Assembly (NCBI RefSeq): GCF_030505195.1 | Contig: NZ_CP129672.1 | Span: 2,046,001 to 2,110,000 of the forward strand | DNA from: Comamonas testosteroni | GTDB taxonomy: Bacteria > Pseudomonadota > Gammaproteobacteria > Burkholderiales > Burkholderiaceae_C | Direction of reading: 5' to 3' | Length of the DNA: 64,000 nucleotides | Shown: positions 27,476 through 36,020 of the stretch, piece after piece | Numbering within the stretch: the stretch's first letter is position 1 | Layout: each line of letters starts with the position of its first letter | Position numbers and translations under genes: made by a program | The notes under the pieces: model-generated | Database searches by the model: none | Told to the model about the DNA's origin: nothing | Seen by the model: the letters and a program-made list of their open reading frames with translations, nothing else

Positions 27476-28237
27476 CTACAAGCTCCGTTCACGCACTTCC
27501 ACGCGAGCGCCCAGACCCTCGAAATGCTGCACCAGGCGGTCCTTTTGCAAGGCGCTGACGCTATCGTCCAGCAGCGTCAGCGGCAGCCGGGTCTTGAGTT
27601 TCAGCAGCTCCTGCGCAGACAGCATCGTGAAGATTTTCCTGAGCGCCAGCATGACCCTGGCCGGATCGGGCCCCAGCTCCAGCAGGCGCACGGTGTAGAA
27701 GATGATGGAAGAGTGCGTTTCACGCGGCACCAGAGGCGCTTTGGCTGCCTTGGGCTGCAGGTGCGCCATCAACTCCTCGAGCGAGGCGAACAATGGCCTG
27801 GCCGCGCGGTGCGGCTCGTCATGCCACTTCCACAGCACAGGCACTTCGGGCCGGCTCATGTCACCGATCAGCGGGTCGCCATCCAGGCCATGGGTCAGCA
27901 CCAGCCAGTGCGGGCTCCAGCCATCCGCCACCGCACCGTCGATCCAGCGCAGATCACCGGGCGTGCTGGCCTTGAGGTCCAGACCAAAGCGATACTCACC
28001 AGTCTGGGACCACAGCCCGGCCGTATCGGTGGCACGCTGCATCGCGAGCCAGTTGCCCGCGCCTTCACGCCATGCAGGAAGCTGCAACCACGGCAGCGCA
28101 TCCTGCCAGCCACGCGCCCACGTCATCCAGGCCTGCACCGCCGGCGGCAGCGGTGGGCGCTCGATCTGCGCCATCCACGCGACACGCGAGGCTGCCAGCT
28201 CAGCCGGTGCAGGAAAGCTGCTGCGCGAGAAGGACAT
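27476..28237 (-). CDS. Unknown protein, SUKH-like region plus bL12-C-like region
   Basis: 253 residues, no signal or membrane helix. The middle (about 60-155) has WLQLP, LVLTHGLDGDPLIGD and VPVLWKWHDEPHRAARPLF, reminiscent of SMI1/KNR4 (SUKH) proteins, which often display DPLIGD/D-type motifs before a Phe-Leu helix. The C-terminal 65 residues (PARVMLALRKIFTMLS to GLGARVEVRE) resemble the C-terminal domain of ribosomal protein bL12. Both matches are by eye only. SUKH proteins include immunity proteins, but no toxin gene is visible nearby. The gene starts 15 bp after uvrA and is probably cotranscribed with it. Confidence 0.6.
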   Translation of the reverse strand: MSFSRSSFPAPAELAASRVAWMAQIERPPLPPAVQAWMTWARGWQDALPWLQLPAWREGAGNWLAMQRATDTAGLWSQTGEYRFGLDLKASTPGDLRWIDGAVADGWSPHWLVLTHGLDGDPLIGDMSRPEVPVLWKWHDEPHRAARPLFASLEELMAHLQPKAAKAPLVPRETHSSIIFYTVRLLELGPDPARVMLALRKIFTMLSAQELLKLKTRLPLTLLDDSVSALQKDRLVQHFEGLGARVEVRERSL

Positions 28238-28252
28238 GGTGCGCGCCGCCTC

Positions 28253-31200
28253 TTACCGCGCCAGCACCGGCGCCAGCGCCTTGCCGGTATGGGTGCCGAT
28301 TCTGACCAGCTCCTCGGGAGTTCCCGTGGCCACGATGCGCCCGCCTTCCTTGCCGCCTTCGGGGCCCAGATCGATGATCCAGTCCGCCTCGGCAATCACG
28401 TCGAGGTCATGCTCGATGACCACCACGCTGTGGCCGCCGTCGACAAGGCGGTGCAGCACATGGATGAGCTTGTCCACATCGGCCATGTGCAGGCCCACGG
28501 TGGGTTCGTCCAGCACATACAGCGTGTGCGGGGCCTTCTGTCCGCGGCGGCCGATATCATCGCGCACCTTGGTCAGCTCGGTCACCAGCTTGATGCGCTG
28601 GGCCTCGCCGCCCGACAGCGTGGGCGACGGCTGACCCAGGGTGAGATAGCCCAGACCCACGTCCTTGAGCAACTGCAGCGGATGGGCAATCGAGGGCATG
28701 GAGGCGAAGAACTCCACGGCCTCGTCGACCTCCATCTTCAGCACATCGCCAATGCTCTTGCCGCGCCAGCTCACGGCCAGGGTTTCGGGGTTGAAGCGCG
28801 CACCGTGGCAGACCTCGCAAGGCACTTTCACATCGGGCAGAAAGCTCATCTCGATGGTGCGCACGCCCTGGCCTTCGCAGGCCGGGCAGCGGCCTTCGCC
28901 GGTGTTGAACGAGAAGCGACCGGCCGCATAGCCCCGGGCCTTGGCCTCCAGGGTCTCGGCAAACAGCTTGCGAATCGTGTCCCAGAAGCCGATATAGGTC
29001 GCGGGGCAGGAGCGCGGGGTCTTTCCGATCGGCGTCTGGTCGACTTCGAGCACGCGATCGATGGTCTCGAAGCCCTTGATCCCTTTGCAGCCCACGAGCG
29101 CCGGCGACTTGCCGGCATCCATGGCATCGCGCCCGGCCTTGGTCGAGCGCTGCTGCACCCAGGCCGCCACATTGCTCAGCAGCACATCGCGCGCCAGCGT
29201 GGACTTGCCCGAGCCGGAAACGCCGGTTACGGCCACCAGCCGCTTGAGCGGAACCCGGGCCTCCACATTCTGCAGATTGTGCAGGTTCGCGCCCAGCACC
29301 GTCAGCCAGTGCAATGCGTCGCTCTCTTGCTGTAGTGCAATTTCAGTAGCAGCTACCGCTTTCTTTTTCTTGGTTTTTGATGGCTTCTTATCTGAAACCT
29401 CTATATCACGGGCGCTATCAGCTTCTGTATTGATAGCATTCGGTTGCACCGGTGGCTCGCCCTCTCCCACCCACAGACGCGGCTTGAAAGGGTGGCGCAT
29501 GGCGTGCAGCAGATAGCGCCCGGTGACCGAATCCTCGGCCGCCATGATGTCGGCCACCGTGCCCTCGGCCACCAGACGGCCGCCGCGAATGCCGGCGCTG
29601 GGGCCGATATCGATCACATGATCGGCGCGGCGAATCGTGTCTTCGTCGTGCTCCACCACCACCAGCGTGTTGCCCTTGTCACCGAGCTTGTGCAGGGCAT
29701 TGAGCAGGATCTGGTTGTCGCGCGCATGCAGGCCGATGGTGGGCTCGTCCAGCACATAGCAGACGCCCTGCAGATTGCTGCCCAGCTGCGCGGCCAGGCG
29801 GATGCGCTGGGCCTCGCCCCCGCTCAGGGTGGGGGCGCCGCGGTCCAGCGTCAGATAGTTCAGACCGACTTCTTCCAGGAATTCGAGACGGCTCTGGATC
29901 TCGGGAATCAGATCGCGCGCAATATCGGCTTCGCGGCCCGTAAGCTCCAGACTCTGTATCCAGTGGCGCACATCACTGACTGACAACTGGGCAATATCGG
30001 TGATCGCCTCGTCGTGAAACTTCACGGCTCGCGCCACAGGGTTCAGACGTGTGCCGTGGCACTTGGGGCATTCCACCTCGGCCAGGTCCTCCACTTCCTG
30101 TCCCTCGAACTTCACCTCACGGCCCCGGTTGTCCTCGGCCAGCAAGGTGTCGTCATAGACCTTGCGCTGGTCCTTGCTCAGCTTCACGCCCGTGCCCACG
30201 CAATCGGGGCACCAGCCGTGCTTGCTGTTGTAGGAGAACAGACGCGGATCGAGCTCGGCATAGCTGGTGGCGCAGACCGGGCAGGCACGCTGGGTGGAGA
30301 ACACCTGCAGCGCGCCGATGCCGGCCGTGCTCTGGCCGCCCTGCATGGCATCGGCCAGGTTCTCGATGCCGGACAGCACATGCAGCACGCCCTTGCCGAT
30401 TTCCAGCGCCTGGCGCAGATGGCCGCGCAGCTCCTTCTCGTTGGCCGCGGTCACCGTCACGCTGGCCACGGGCAGCTCGATGGTGTGTTCCTTGAAGCGG
30501 TCTATGCGCGGGAAGCCCGTGGTCGGCAGAAACTCGCCGTCCACGCGCAGATGCGTGTAGCCCTTGGGTCTGGCCCAGTCGGCCAGCTCGGTATAGACGC
30601 CCTTGCGGTTGACGACCAGCGGGCTCAGCAGGCCTATGGTCTGGCCACGGAAGTTCGTCATCAGCTGCGCGGCAATGCTTTCCTCGGTCTGCGGCTGCAC
30701 GATGGCATCGTCGTGGATGCAGTGCTGCACGCCCAGCTTCACATAGAGCAGGCGCAGAAAGTGCCAGACCTCGGTGGTCGTGCCCACCGTGGACTTGCGA
30801 CCGCCGCGCGACAGGCGCTGCTCGATGGCCACCGTGGGCGGTATGCCATAGACCGCATCGACCTCGGGACGGCCCGCAGGCTGCACGATGGAGCGCGCAT
30901 AGGCATTGAGCGATTCGAGATAGCGGCGCTGGCCTTCGTTGAACAGAATGTCGAAAGCCAGCGTGGACTTGCCCGAACCCGACACCCCGGTCACCACATT
31001 GAACTTGCCGCGCGGAACCTGAACGCTCAGGGACTTGAGGTTGTGCTCCTTGGCATTGACGATCTCGATCGCATTCTTGGTCTGCGGTGCCTTTTCGGCC
31101 TGGGCCTTGCGCTGGGGCTTGTAGAGCATGGGGGCGACTTCGCGCACCGCCTCGCCGCCCACGCCCATGGCCAGGTCGTATTCGCGCAGGGCCTGGGCCG

Positions 31201-34189
31201 TGTGCGATTCCTTCACATGGCGCACCTCCTCGGGCGTTCCCTCGGCCACGATCAGACCGCCGCCGTCACCACCTTCGGGGCCCAGATCGATCAGCCAGTC
31301 GCTGGCGCGAATCACGTCCAGATTGTGCTCGATGACGATCAGCGAGTGGCCGGCTTCCAGCAGCTTGCGCAATGCGCGCATGAGCTTGGCAATGTCCTCG
31401 AAATGCAGGCCGGTCGTGGGCTCGTCGAACAGGAACAACGTGCCTTTCTTGGCCAGCGACTGCTTGGACTTGCTTTGCGCGCGAGCCGCTTCCGCCAGGA
31501 AGCCTGCCAGTTTCAAGCGCTGCGCTTCGCCACCCGACAAGGTGGGAACGGGCTGGCCCAGCTTCACATATTCCAGGCCCACATCGACGATGGGCTGCAG
31601 CGCGCGGATCACGTCACGGTCCTGCGCAAACAGCAGCGCGGCCTCGGCCACCGTGAGCTCCAGCACATCGGCCACATTCAACGACTGGCCGTTGCGCTCG
31701 ATTTTCACTTCCAGGATCTCGGGGCGATAGCGCGTGCCGTTGCAGTCGGGGCAGCGCAGATAGACGTCCGAGAGGAACTGCATCTCCACATGCTCGAAGC
31801 CCGAGCCGCCGCAGGTCGGGCAGCGGCCGTCGCCGCTGTTGAAGCTGAACTTGGCAGCCGTGTAGCCGCGCTGGCGTGACAGTGCAGCCACGGCGAACAG
31901 CTCGCGCAGCGCATCCCAGGCACCCACATAGCTGACCGGGTTGGAACGCGCCGTCTTGCCGATCGGCGACTGGTCCACAAACATCACATCGGCGAGATGA
32001 TCCGCGCCCAGCAGGCGCTCGAACGCGCCCGCAGCATCGGTGGGCTTGCCGAAGTGACGCATCAGCGCAGGCACCAGCACATCCTGGATCAGCGTGGATT
32101 TTCCCGAGCCCGAAACGCCGGTGATGGTGACCAGGCGCTGCAGCGGAAAGTCCACGCTGATATCACGCAGATTGTGCTCGCGCGCGCCTTCGAGAATCAG
32201 GCGCGGCGTGCTCTCGGTCACCATGCGCTTGAGCCCGAAGCCCACCTGCTTGCGCCCGCCCAGATAGGCGCCGGTCAGGGTATCGGCCTTGCGCAGATCC
32301 TCGGGCGTGCCGTCGAACACGATCTGGCCGCCGCGCGCACCGGGGCCCGGCCCCATGTCGATCATGCGGTCGGCGGCAAACATCACGGCGGGGTCATGCT
32401 CCACCACCACCAGCGTATTGCCCGCATCGCGCAGGCGCTGCATGGCTTCGGTGATGCGCTCCATATCGCGCGGGTGCAGGCCGATCGAAGGCTCGTCGAG
32501 CACAAACAAGGTGTTGACCAGCGAGGTTCCCAGCGCCGTGGTCAGATTGATGCGCTGCACCTCGCCGCCGCTCAGCGTGCGGCTCTGGCGGTCCAGCGTG
32601 AGGTAGCCTATGCCCACATCGCACAGGTACTGCAGCCGCGTCATGACTTCTGCATGCAGCATCTTCAAGGCCTGGGCTTCGCCATCATTTCTAACGGCAT
32701 CCTTGTCTGGCACCAGCTGCGCAAAGAAGTCGCGCAGGCGCGTGATCGGCAGACGCATCAAGTCATGCAGGCACAGGCCCGGCAGGCTGTCGAGCTGCTC
32801 GCGGCTCCAGCCCACCGCCTGCGGCATGAAGCGCTGGTATCGCCCGCCTTCGTCGCCGGGCGGCAGCACCGCATCCGCTGCCTGCTTGCCGCCAATGCGC
32901 CAGAGCAGGCTTTCGGTCTTGAGGCGGGCGCCACCGCAGCTCGGGCATTCGGTATAGCTGCGGTACTTGGACAGCAGCACCCGGATATGCATCTTGTAGG
33001 CCTTGCTTTCGAGGTACTCGAAAAAGCGGCGAATGCCATACCAGGTCTGGCTCCACTTGCCGTTCCAGTTGGGCGAGCCTTCGATCACCCAGTCCTTCTG
33101 CTCGCGGGTCAGCTTGGACCAGGCCGTATCGCGCGGAATGCCCTCGGCCTCGGAATGGCGCATCAGGTCGTCCTGAATCTCCTTCCAGGCAGGCGTCTGG
33201 ATCGGCTTGATGACACCGGTGCGCAAGGTGAGTTTTTCGTTCGGAATCACCAGTCCCCAGTCGACCCCGATGACGCGACCGAAACCACGGCAGGCATCGC
33301 AGGCGCCCACCGCAGAGTTGAAGGAGAACAGCGAGGGAATCGGCTCCTGATACGTCAGATTGCTTTCGGGGCAGTGCAGACCCAGCGAGAACTTCCACAG
33401 CTCGGGCTCGGCCGCCTCTGCAGCGCTTTCAGGCAACACATAGACCGTGAGCCTGCCGCTGCCGCGCTTGAGGCCCACCTCGATCGCCTCCATGGCGCGG
33501 GAACGCTCGGCCTTGCCGAGGCGAAAGCGGTCGGCAATCACATCCAGCACCTTGATCTTCTCGGGGGCTGGCTTGGCTTTTTTCTTGCCCTTGGCGACCT
33601 CATCGGCGGCGGCGTGAGCGCGCTCCACTTCGCGCTCGGCCTGCACCTTGGTGAAGCCGCTGGCAGACAGCCATTGCTCCACCTCTTCGGCCGAGGTATT
33701 GGCCGGCAGCTCCACCGGGAAGGTGATGGCAATGCGCGGGTCGCCTGCAGCCTCGCAGCGCTGGGCCAGTTCGGCATAGATGCTGTCCGCCGTGTCGTGG
33801 CGCACCGGCAGGGCCGTCCTGCTGTCGAACAGCTGGGCCGCGCGCGCAAACAGCAGCTTGAGGTGATCGTTGATCTCCGTCATCGTGCCCACGGTGGAGC
33901 GCGAGTTGCGCACCGGGTTGGTCTGGTCGATGGCAATCGCGGGCGGCACACCCTCGACCTTGTCCACAGCCGGCTTGTCCATGCGATCGAGGAACTGGCG
34001 CGCATAGGCGGAGAAGGTCTCGACATAGCGGCGCTGACCTTCGGCGTACAGCGTGTCGAACACCAGACTGGACTTTCCCGAGCCGCTGGGGCCGGTGACT
34101 ACGGTCAGCTCACCGGTACGGATATCGATGTCCAGATTGCGAAGATTGTGCTGGCGAGCACCACGGATACGGATCAGGCCCTGCGTCAT
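28253..34189 (-). CDS. uvrA: Tandem (double-length) UvrA excinuclease subunit
   Basis: 1978 residues, about twice the usual 940. Two complete UvrA units follow each other: unit 1 from IRIRGARQHNLRNLDIDI to about residue 1010, unit 2 from EIVNAKEHNLKSLSVQVP (about 1045) to the end. There are four P-loops: GPSGSGKSS, GVSGSGKST (twice at unit starts and middles), four LSGGEAQR or LSGGEVQR signatures, and Zn-finger cysteines in each unit (CPTCGGSGFEHVEMQF...CPDCNGTRY; CPACEGQGVRTIEMSF...CEVCHGARF). UvrA dimers scan DNA for bulky damage and load UvrB; this chain holds an intramolecular pseudo-dimer. Around 1580-1620 is a Lys/Ser/Thr-rich stretch coded by AT-richer, repeat-like DNA. I see no LexA box upstream. 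Such 'dimeric form' UvrA proteins are known in related bacteria. Confidence 0.93.
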   Translation of the reverse strand: MTQGLIRIRGARQHNLRNLDIDIRTGELTVVTGPSGSGKSSLVFDTLYAEGQRRYVETFSAYARQFLDRMDKPAVDKVEGVPPAIAIDQTNPVRNSRSTVGTMTEINDHLKLLFARAAQLFDSRTALPVRHDTADSIYAELAQRCEAAGDPRIAITFPVELPANTSAEEVEQWLSASGFTKVQAEREVERAHAAADEVAKGKKKAKPAPEKIKVLDVIADRFRLGKAERSRAMEAIEVGLKRGSGRLTVYVLPESAAEAAEPELWKFSLGLHCPESNLTYQEPIPSLFSFNSAVGACDACRGFGRVIGVDWGLVIPNEKLTLRTGVIKPIQTPAWKEIQDDLMRHSEAEGIPRDTAWSKLTREQKDWVIEGSPNWNGKWSQTWYGIRRFFEYLESKAYKMHIRVLLSKYRSYTECPSCGGARLKTESLLWRIGGKQAADAVLPPGDEGGRYQRFMPQAVGWSREQLDSLPGLCLHDLMRLPITRLRDFFAQLVPDKDAVRNDGEAQALKMLHAEVMTRLQYLCDVGIGYLTLDRQSRTLSGGEVQRINLTTALGTSLVNTLFVLDEPSIGLHPRDMERITEAMQRLRDAGNTLVVVEHDPAVMFAADRMIDMGPGPGARGGQIVFDGTPEDLRKADTLTGAYLGGRKQVGFGLKRMVTESTPRLILEGAREHNLRDISVDFPLQRLVTITGVSGSGKSTLIQDVLVPALMRHFGKPTDAAGAFERLLGADHLADVMFVDQSPIGKTARSNPVSYVGAWDALRELFAVAALSRQRGYTAAKFSFNSGDGRCPTCGGSGFEHVEMQFLSDVYLRCPDCNGTRYRPEILEVKIERNGQSLNVADVLELTVAEAALLFAQDRDVIRALQPIVDVGLEYVKLGQPVPTLSGGEAQRLKLAGFLAEAARAQSKSKQSLAKKGTLFLFDEPTTGLHFEDIAKLMRALRKLLEAGHSLIVIEHNLDVIRASDWLIDLGPEGGDGGGLIVAEGTPEEVRHVKESHTAQALREYDLAMGVGGEAVREVAPMLYKPQRKAQAEKAPQTKNAIEIVNAKEHNLKSLSVQVPRGKFNVVTGVSGSGKSTLAFDILFNEGQRRYLESLNAYARSIVQPAGRPEVDAVYGIPPTVAIEQRLSRGGRKSTVGTTTEVWHFLRLLYVKLGVQHCIHDDAIVQPQTEESIAAQLMTNFRGQTIGLLSPLVVNRKGVYTELADWARPKGYTHLRVDGEFLPTTGFPRIDRFKEHTIELPVASVTVTAANEKELRGHLRQALEIGKGVLHVLSGIENLADAMQGGQSTAGIGALQVFSTQRACPVCATSYAELDPRLFSYNSKHGWCPDCVGTGVKLSKDQRKVYDDTLLAEDNRGREVKFEGQEVEDLAEVECPKCHGTRLNPVARAVKFHDEAITDIAQLSVSDVRHWIQSLELTGREADIARDLIPEIQSRLEFLEEVGLNYLTLDRGAPTLSGGEAQRIRLAAQLGSNLQGVCYVLDEPTIGLHARDNQILLNALHKLGDKGNTLVVVEHDEDTIRRADHVIDIGPSAGIRGGRLVAEGTVADIMAAEDSVTGRYLLHAMRHPFKPRLWVGEGEPPVQPNAINTEADSARDIEVSDKKPSKTKKKKAVAATEIALQQESDALHWLTVLGANLHNLQNVEARVPLKRLVAVTGVSGSGKSTLARDVLLSNVAAWVQQRSTKAGRDAMDAGKSPALVGCKGIKGFETIDRVLEVDQTPIGKTPRSCPATYIGFWDTIRKLFAETLEAKARGYAAGRFSFNTGEGRCPACEGQGVRTIEMSFLPDVKVPCEVCHGARFNPETLAVSWRGKSIGDVLKMEVDEAVEFFASMPSIAHPLQLLKDVGLGYLTLGQPSPTLSGGEAQRIKLVTELTKVRDDIGRRGQKAPHTLYVLDEPTVGLHMADVDKLIHVLHRLVDGGHSVVVIEHDLDVIAEADWIIDLGPEGGKEGGRIVATGTPEELVRIGTHTGKALAPVLAR
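29325..29445. repeat. Palindromic-repeat-like segment inside uvrA
   Basis: Plus-strand pieces AGTAGCAGCTACCGCTTTCT, TTTTTGATGGCTTC, TATCTGAAACCTCTATATCA and GCGCTATCAG...TTGATAGC are the building blocks of the AT-rich palindromic repeats seen between genes. Translated, it gives the Lys/Ser/Thr-rich non-conserved linker of UvrA. Confidence 0.5.
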
Positions 34190-34249
34190 GTTCTGCGGTC
34201 TTTTCTATGGAGGCCAAACATTCTAGGCAGTCCTGGCAAGAGCCTGGGT

Positions 34250-34261
34250 TGCACATGTGCA
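34250..34261. promoter_or_regulatory. 12-bp perfect palindrome upstream of uvrA
   Basis: TGCACATGTGCA, about 60-72 bases before the uvrA start. A TAGAAT hexamer (minus strand) lies closer to the gene. The palindrome could be an operator; this is inference. Confidence 0.3.
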
Positions 34262-34293
34262 TTCCGGCTGTGCAGCAGCATTGAAAAGTGCAA

Positions 34294-34301
34294 TAAAAAA
34301 A
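34294..34301. repeat. Left target-site duplication of the IS element
   Basis: TAAAAAAA directly abuts the left end of the element and is repeated exactly at 35609-35616. Confidence 0.85.
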
Positions 34302-35608
34302 GGTTCATCGCGCATTACCGGGGAATGCTGCCCGAATCTTCAGAAAGAAGTAGTCCTGATCGCGGTAGCCATAGGCCCGGCGCTTGATGACCTTGATGGT
34401 GTTGTTGATGCCCTCCACAACACTTGTGTTCAACGGATGCCTGCATCGGGCGATGATCCCGTGCAGGTAGCTTTGCAAGCGCTGAGCGAAGGTGCTCAGT
34501 GCGGCAATGCCGCTTTGATGGGCTTGATCACACCAGTGCCGCCAGGCGCGATGCGCCCAAGTCGCACGACGGTAGAACCACAACTGTTTGAGCTCGTCGC
34601 GCAAGACGTATACCGTCATCAATGGTTGATTGGCCGCCAGCAGTTCCTTGAGTTGCACTGCTTGTTGAGGCTGCAGCTTGTTGCGATTGCGCAGCAGCAA
34701 CCAGCGGCTGGATTTGAGCACCTTACGTGCTGAGGGCTGTTGGCGCAGCAAGTTGGCCTGATCGACACGCACTCGGTCGATGACCTCCCGGCCGTACTTG
34801 GCCACGACATGGAACAGGTCATAGACGATCTCGGCGTTAGGGCAGTGGGCCTTAATCTCCAGCTCGTAAGCCGTAGTCATGTCGATAGCAACTGCGCGAA
34901 TGCGCTGGGCAACGCCAGCGGGCAACTGCTCGAAGAACTGGCGGGCCGTCTCGCGTGAGCGCCCTTGCCCCACCCACAGCACCTGCCGGCTGATGGGGTC
35001 GACGACGACTGTGGCGTAGCGATGGCCCTTGTGCAGCGCAAACTCGTCCATCGCCAGGTACTCGATCTGATCCCATTGCGGCTGCGCAGTGTTGGCCAGC
35101 AGCAAGGCTTTGTCGATGGACTTGACGGTGTGCCAGCCCAGATCGAAGAAGGCCGCTACCGCCTTGATGCTGCTGCTGCGAAGCAACTGGCTGCACGCCT
35201 GCGCCAGACGGTCTGTGACGCGCTGGTAGCGACCGAGCCAGCTGAGTTTCTCCAGGTGCGGGCCACCACAGCTATCGCACCACAGACGCCGACGCGGCAC
35301 ATGTAGCACCACTCTGTACTCGAACAATGCCAGATCGCGCACGCGCCGTGTCGTGGTCTCATGGACTTGGCTGCACTGCGCACCGCAGCGCTCGCAATGC
35401 ATGACGCTGGCCTGCGGCTTCAGATAAATCGACACGGTGCGGCTATCGCCCTGGGGCCACTGCACACGTTCAACCACGTAGCCCTCCCAGCCGCCAAGAG
35501 CCTGCAATAACTTCGAGTCCAGCATTTGATTTGTTCTCCGATGTCAGTGTCGTTGCCATCAGATTACAAAACGAACGGGCTTATCTCCACGAAATTCCTC
35601 GATGAACC
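34302..35608 (-). mobile_element. ISL3-family insertion sequence, complete (1307 bp)
   Basis: The ends are imperfect inverted repeats beginning GGTTCATCG (34302-34310, and the reverse complement at 35600-35608); about 21 of the first 32 positions agree. The element is flanked by identical 8-bp duplications TAAAAAAA, the size expected for ISL3. One transposase gene fills it, and its stop codon lies inside the left inverted repeat. The perfect duplication and open frame suggest recent insertion. It lies 112 bp upstream of uvrA, in the same direction. Confidence 0.9.
34305..35525 (-). CDS. ISL3 family transposase
   Basis: 406 residues. N-terminal zinc-binding cysteines (CERCGAQC and CDSCGG) and a helix-turn-helix region precede the DDE catalytic domain: DEFALHKGHRYATVVVD, AIDMTTAYE and VVEGINNTIKVIKRRAYGYR, which hold the expected D, D and E. 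It has no frameshift or internal stop, so it looks active. Confidence 0.95.
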   Translation of the reverse strand: MLDSKLLQALGGWEGYVVERVQWPQGDSRTVSIYLKPQASVMHCERCGAQCSQVHETTTRRVRDLALFEYRVVLHVPRRRLWCDSCGGPHLEKLSWLGRYQRVTDRLAQACSQLLRSSSIKAVAAFFDLGWHTVKSIDKALLLANTAQPQWDQIEYLAMDEFALHKGHRYATVVVDPISRQVLWVGQGRSRETARQFFEQLPAGVAQRIRAVAIDMTTAYELEIKAHCPNAEIVYDLFHVVAKYGREVIDRVRVDQANLLRQQPSARKVLKSSRWLLLRNRNKLQPQQAVQLKELLAANQPLMTVYVLRDELKQLWFYRRATWAHRAWRHWCDQAHQSGIAALSTFAQRLQSYLHGIIARCRHPLNTSVVEGINNTIKVIKRRAYGYRDQDYFFLKIRAAFPGNAR

Positions 35609-35616
35609 TAAAAAAA
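35609..35616. repeat. Right target-site duplication of the IS element
   Basis: TAAAAAAA, identical to 34294-34301; it also forms the U-tract of the adjoining leftward terminator. Confidence 0.85.
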
Positions 35617-35636
35617 GCCCCGACCGATGGGGCTTT
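35609..35636 (-). terminator. Intrinsic terminator of the 45-codon gene, at the IS junction
   Basis: On the minus strand AAAGCCCC-ATCGGTC-GGGGCTTT, 8-bp stem, is followed by more T and an A. The IS entered just past this T-tract and duplicated it. Confidence 0.82.
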
Positions 35637-35662
35637 GATCCTTTGATCGCTTGCGGCAGTCT

Positions 35663-35800
35663 TTATTTGGACTCCGCCGGTGCATGAATCGCTTCGGCAC
35701 CATGCTTTTCTCCACTCATATCCACCTTGTCACCGGCCTTCATGATGACAAACAGCGCCACGGCGGCAAACACCACAAAACCAATCGCCAGCTTCCACAT
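35663..35800 (-). CDS. 45-residue single-pass membrane peptide
   Basis: ATG at 35800 with GGAG 8 bases upstream; TAA at 35663-35665; a terminator follows within 30 bases. The product starts MWKLAIGFVVFAAVALFVIM (one helix) and ends in a short charged tail (KAGDKVDMSGEKHGAEAIHA...ESK). The ribosome site, stop and terminator make this a convincing real small gene. No family is recognised. It lies between the porin and uvrA. Confidence 0.68.
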   Translation of the reverse strand: MWKLAIGFVVFAAVALFVIMKAGDKVDMSGEKHGAEAIHAPAESK

Positions 35801-35920
35801 ATCAGTCTCCAGAGTGTTATGAACAAGCAGCCGGTGCAGCCGCTCGTGCCACGCCAGTCAGCACGACCATTGAGCCTGAGCGAGTTTGCGCGTGGCTTAC
35901 TGCCAGACAGGCTGCACATA

Positions 35921-35951
35921 AGAAAAAACCCCATGCCTTGCGACATGGGGT
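35921..35951 (-). terminator. Intrinsic terminator after the porin gene
   Basis: On the minus strand ACCCCATG-8 nt-CATGGGGT followed by TTTTTCT. It lies 70 bases past the porin stop. Confidence 0.88.
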
Positions 35952-36020
35952 GTGAACTTGGAGTAATGGTCTGCATTATCAGCTGCAGCTGCTGGAGACA
36001 CCGCTTGCGCGGTGCACAAA

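Noticed and set aside
34190..34301. LexA (SOS) box upstream of uvrA
   Set aside because: I looked for CTGT-N8-ACAG on both strands and found no match; only an unrelated 12-bp palindrome.
30014..34387. Long plus-strand open frames across uvrA
   Set aside because: They mirror the conserved UvrA frame, have no family motifs, and lack plausible ribosome sites.
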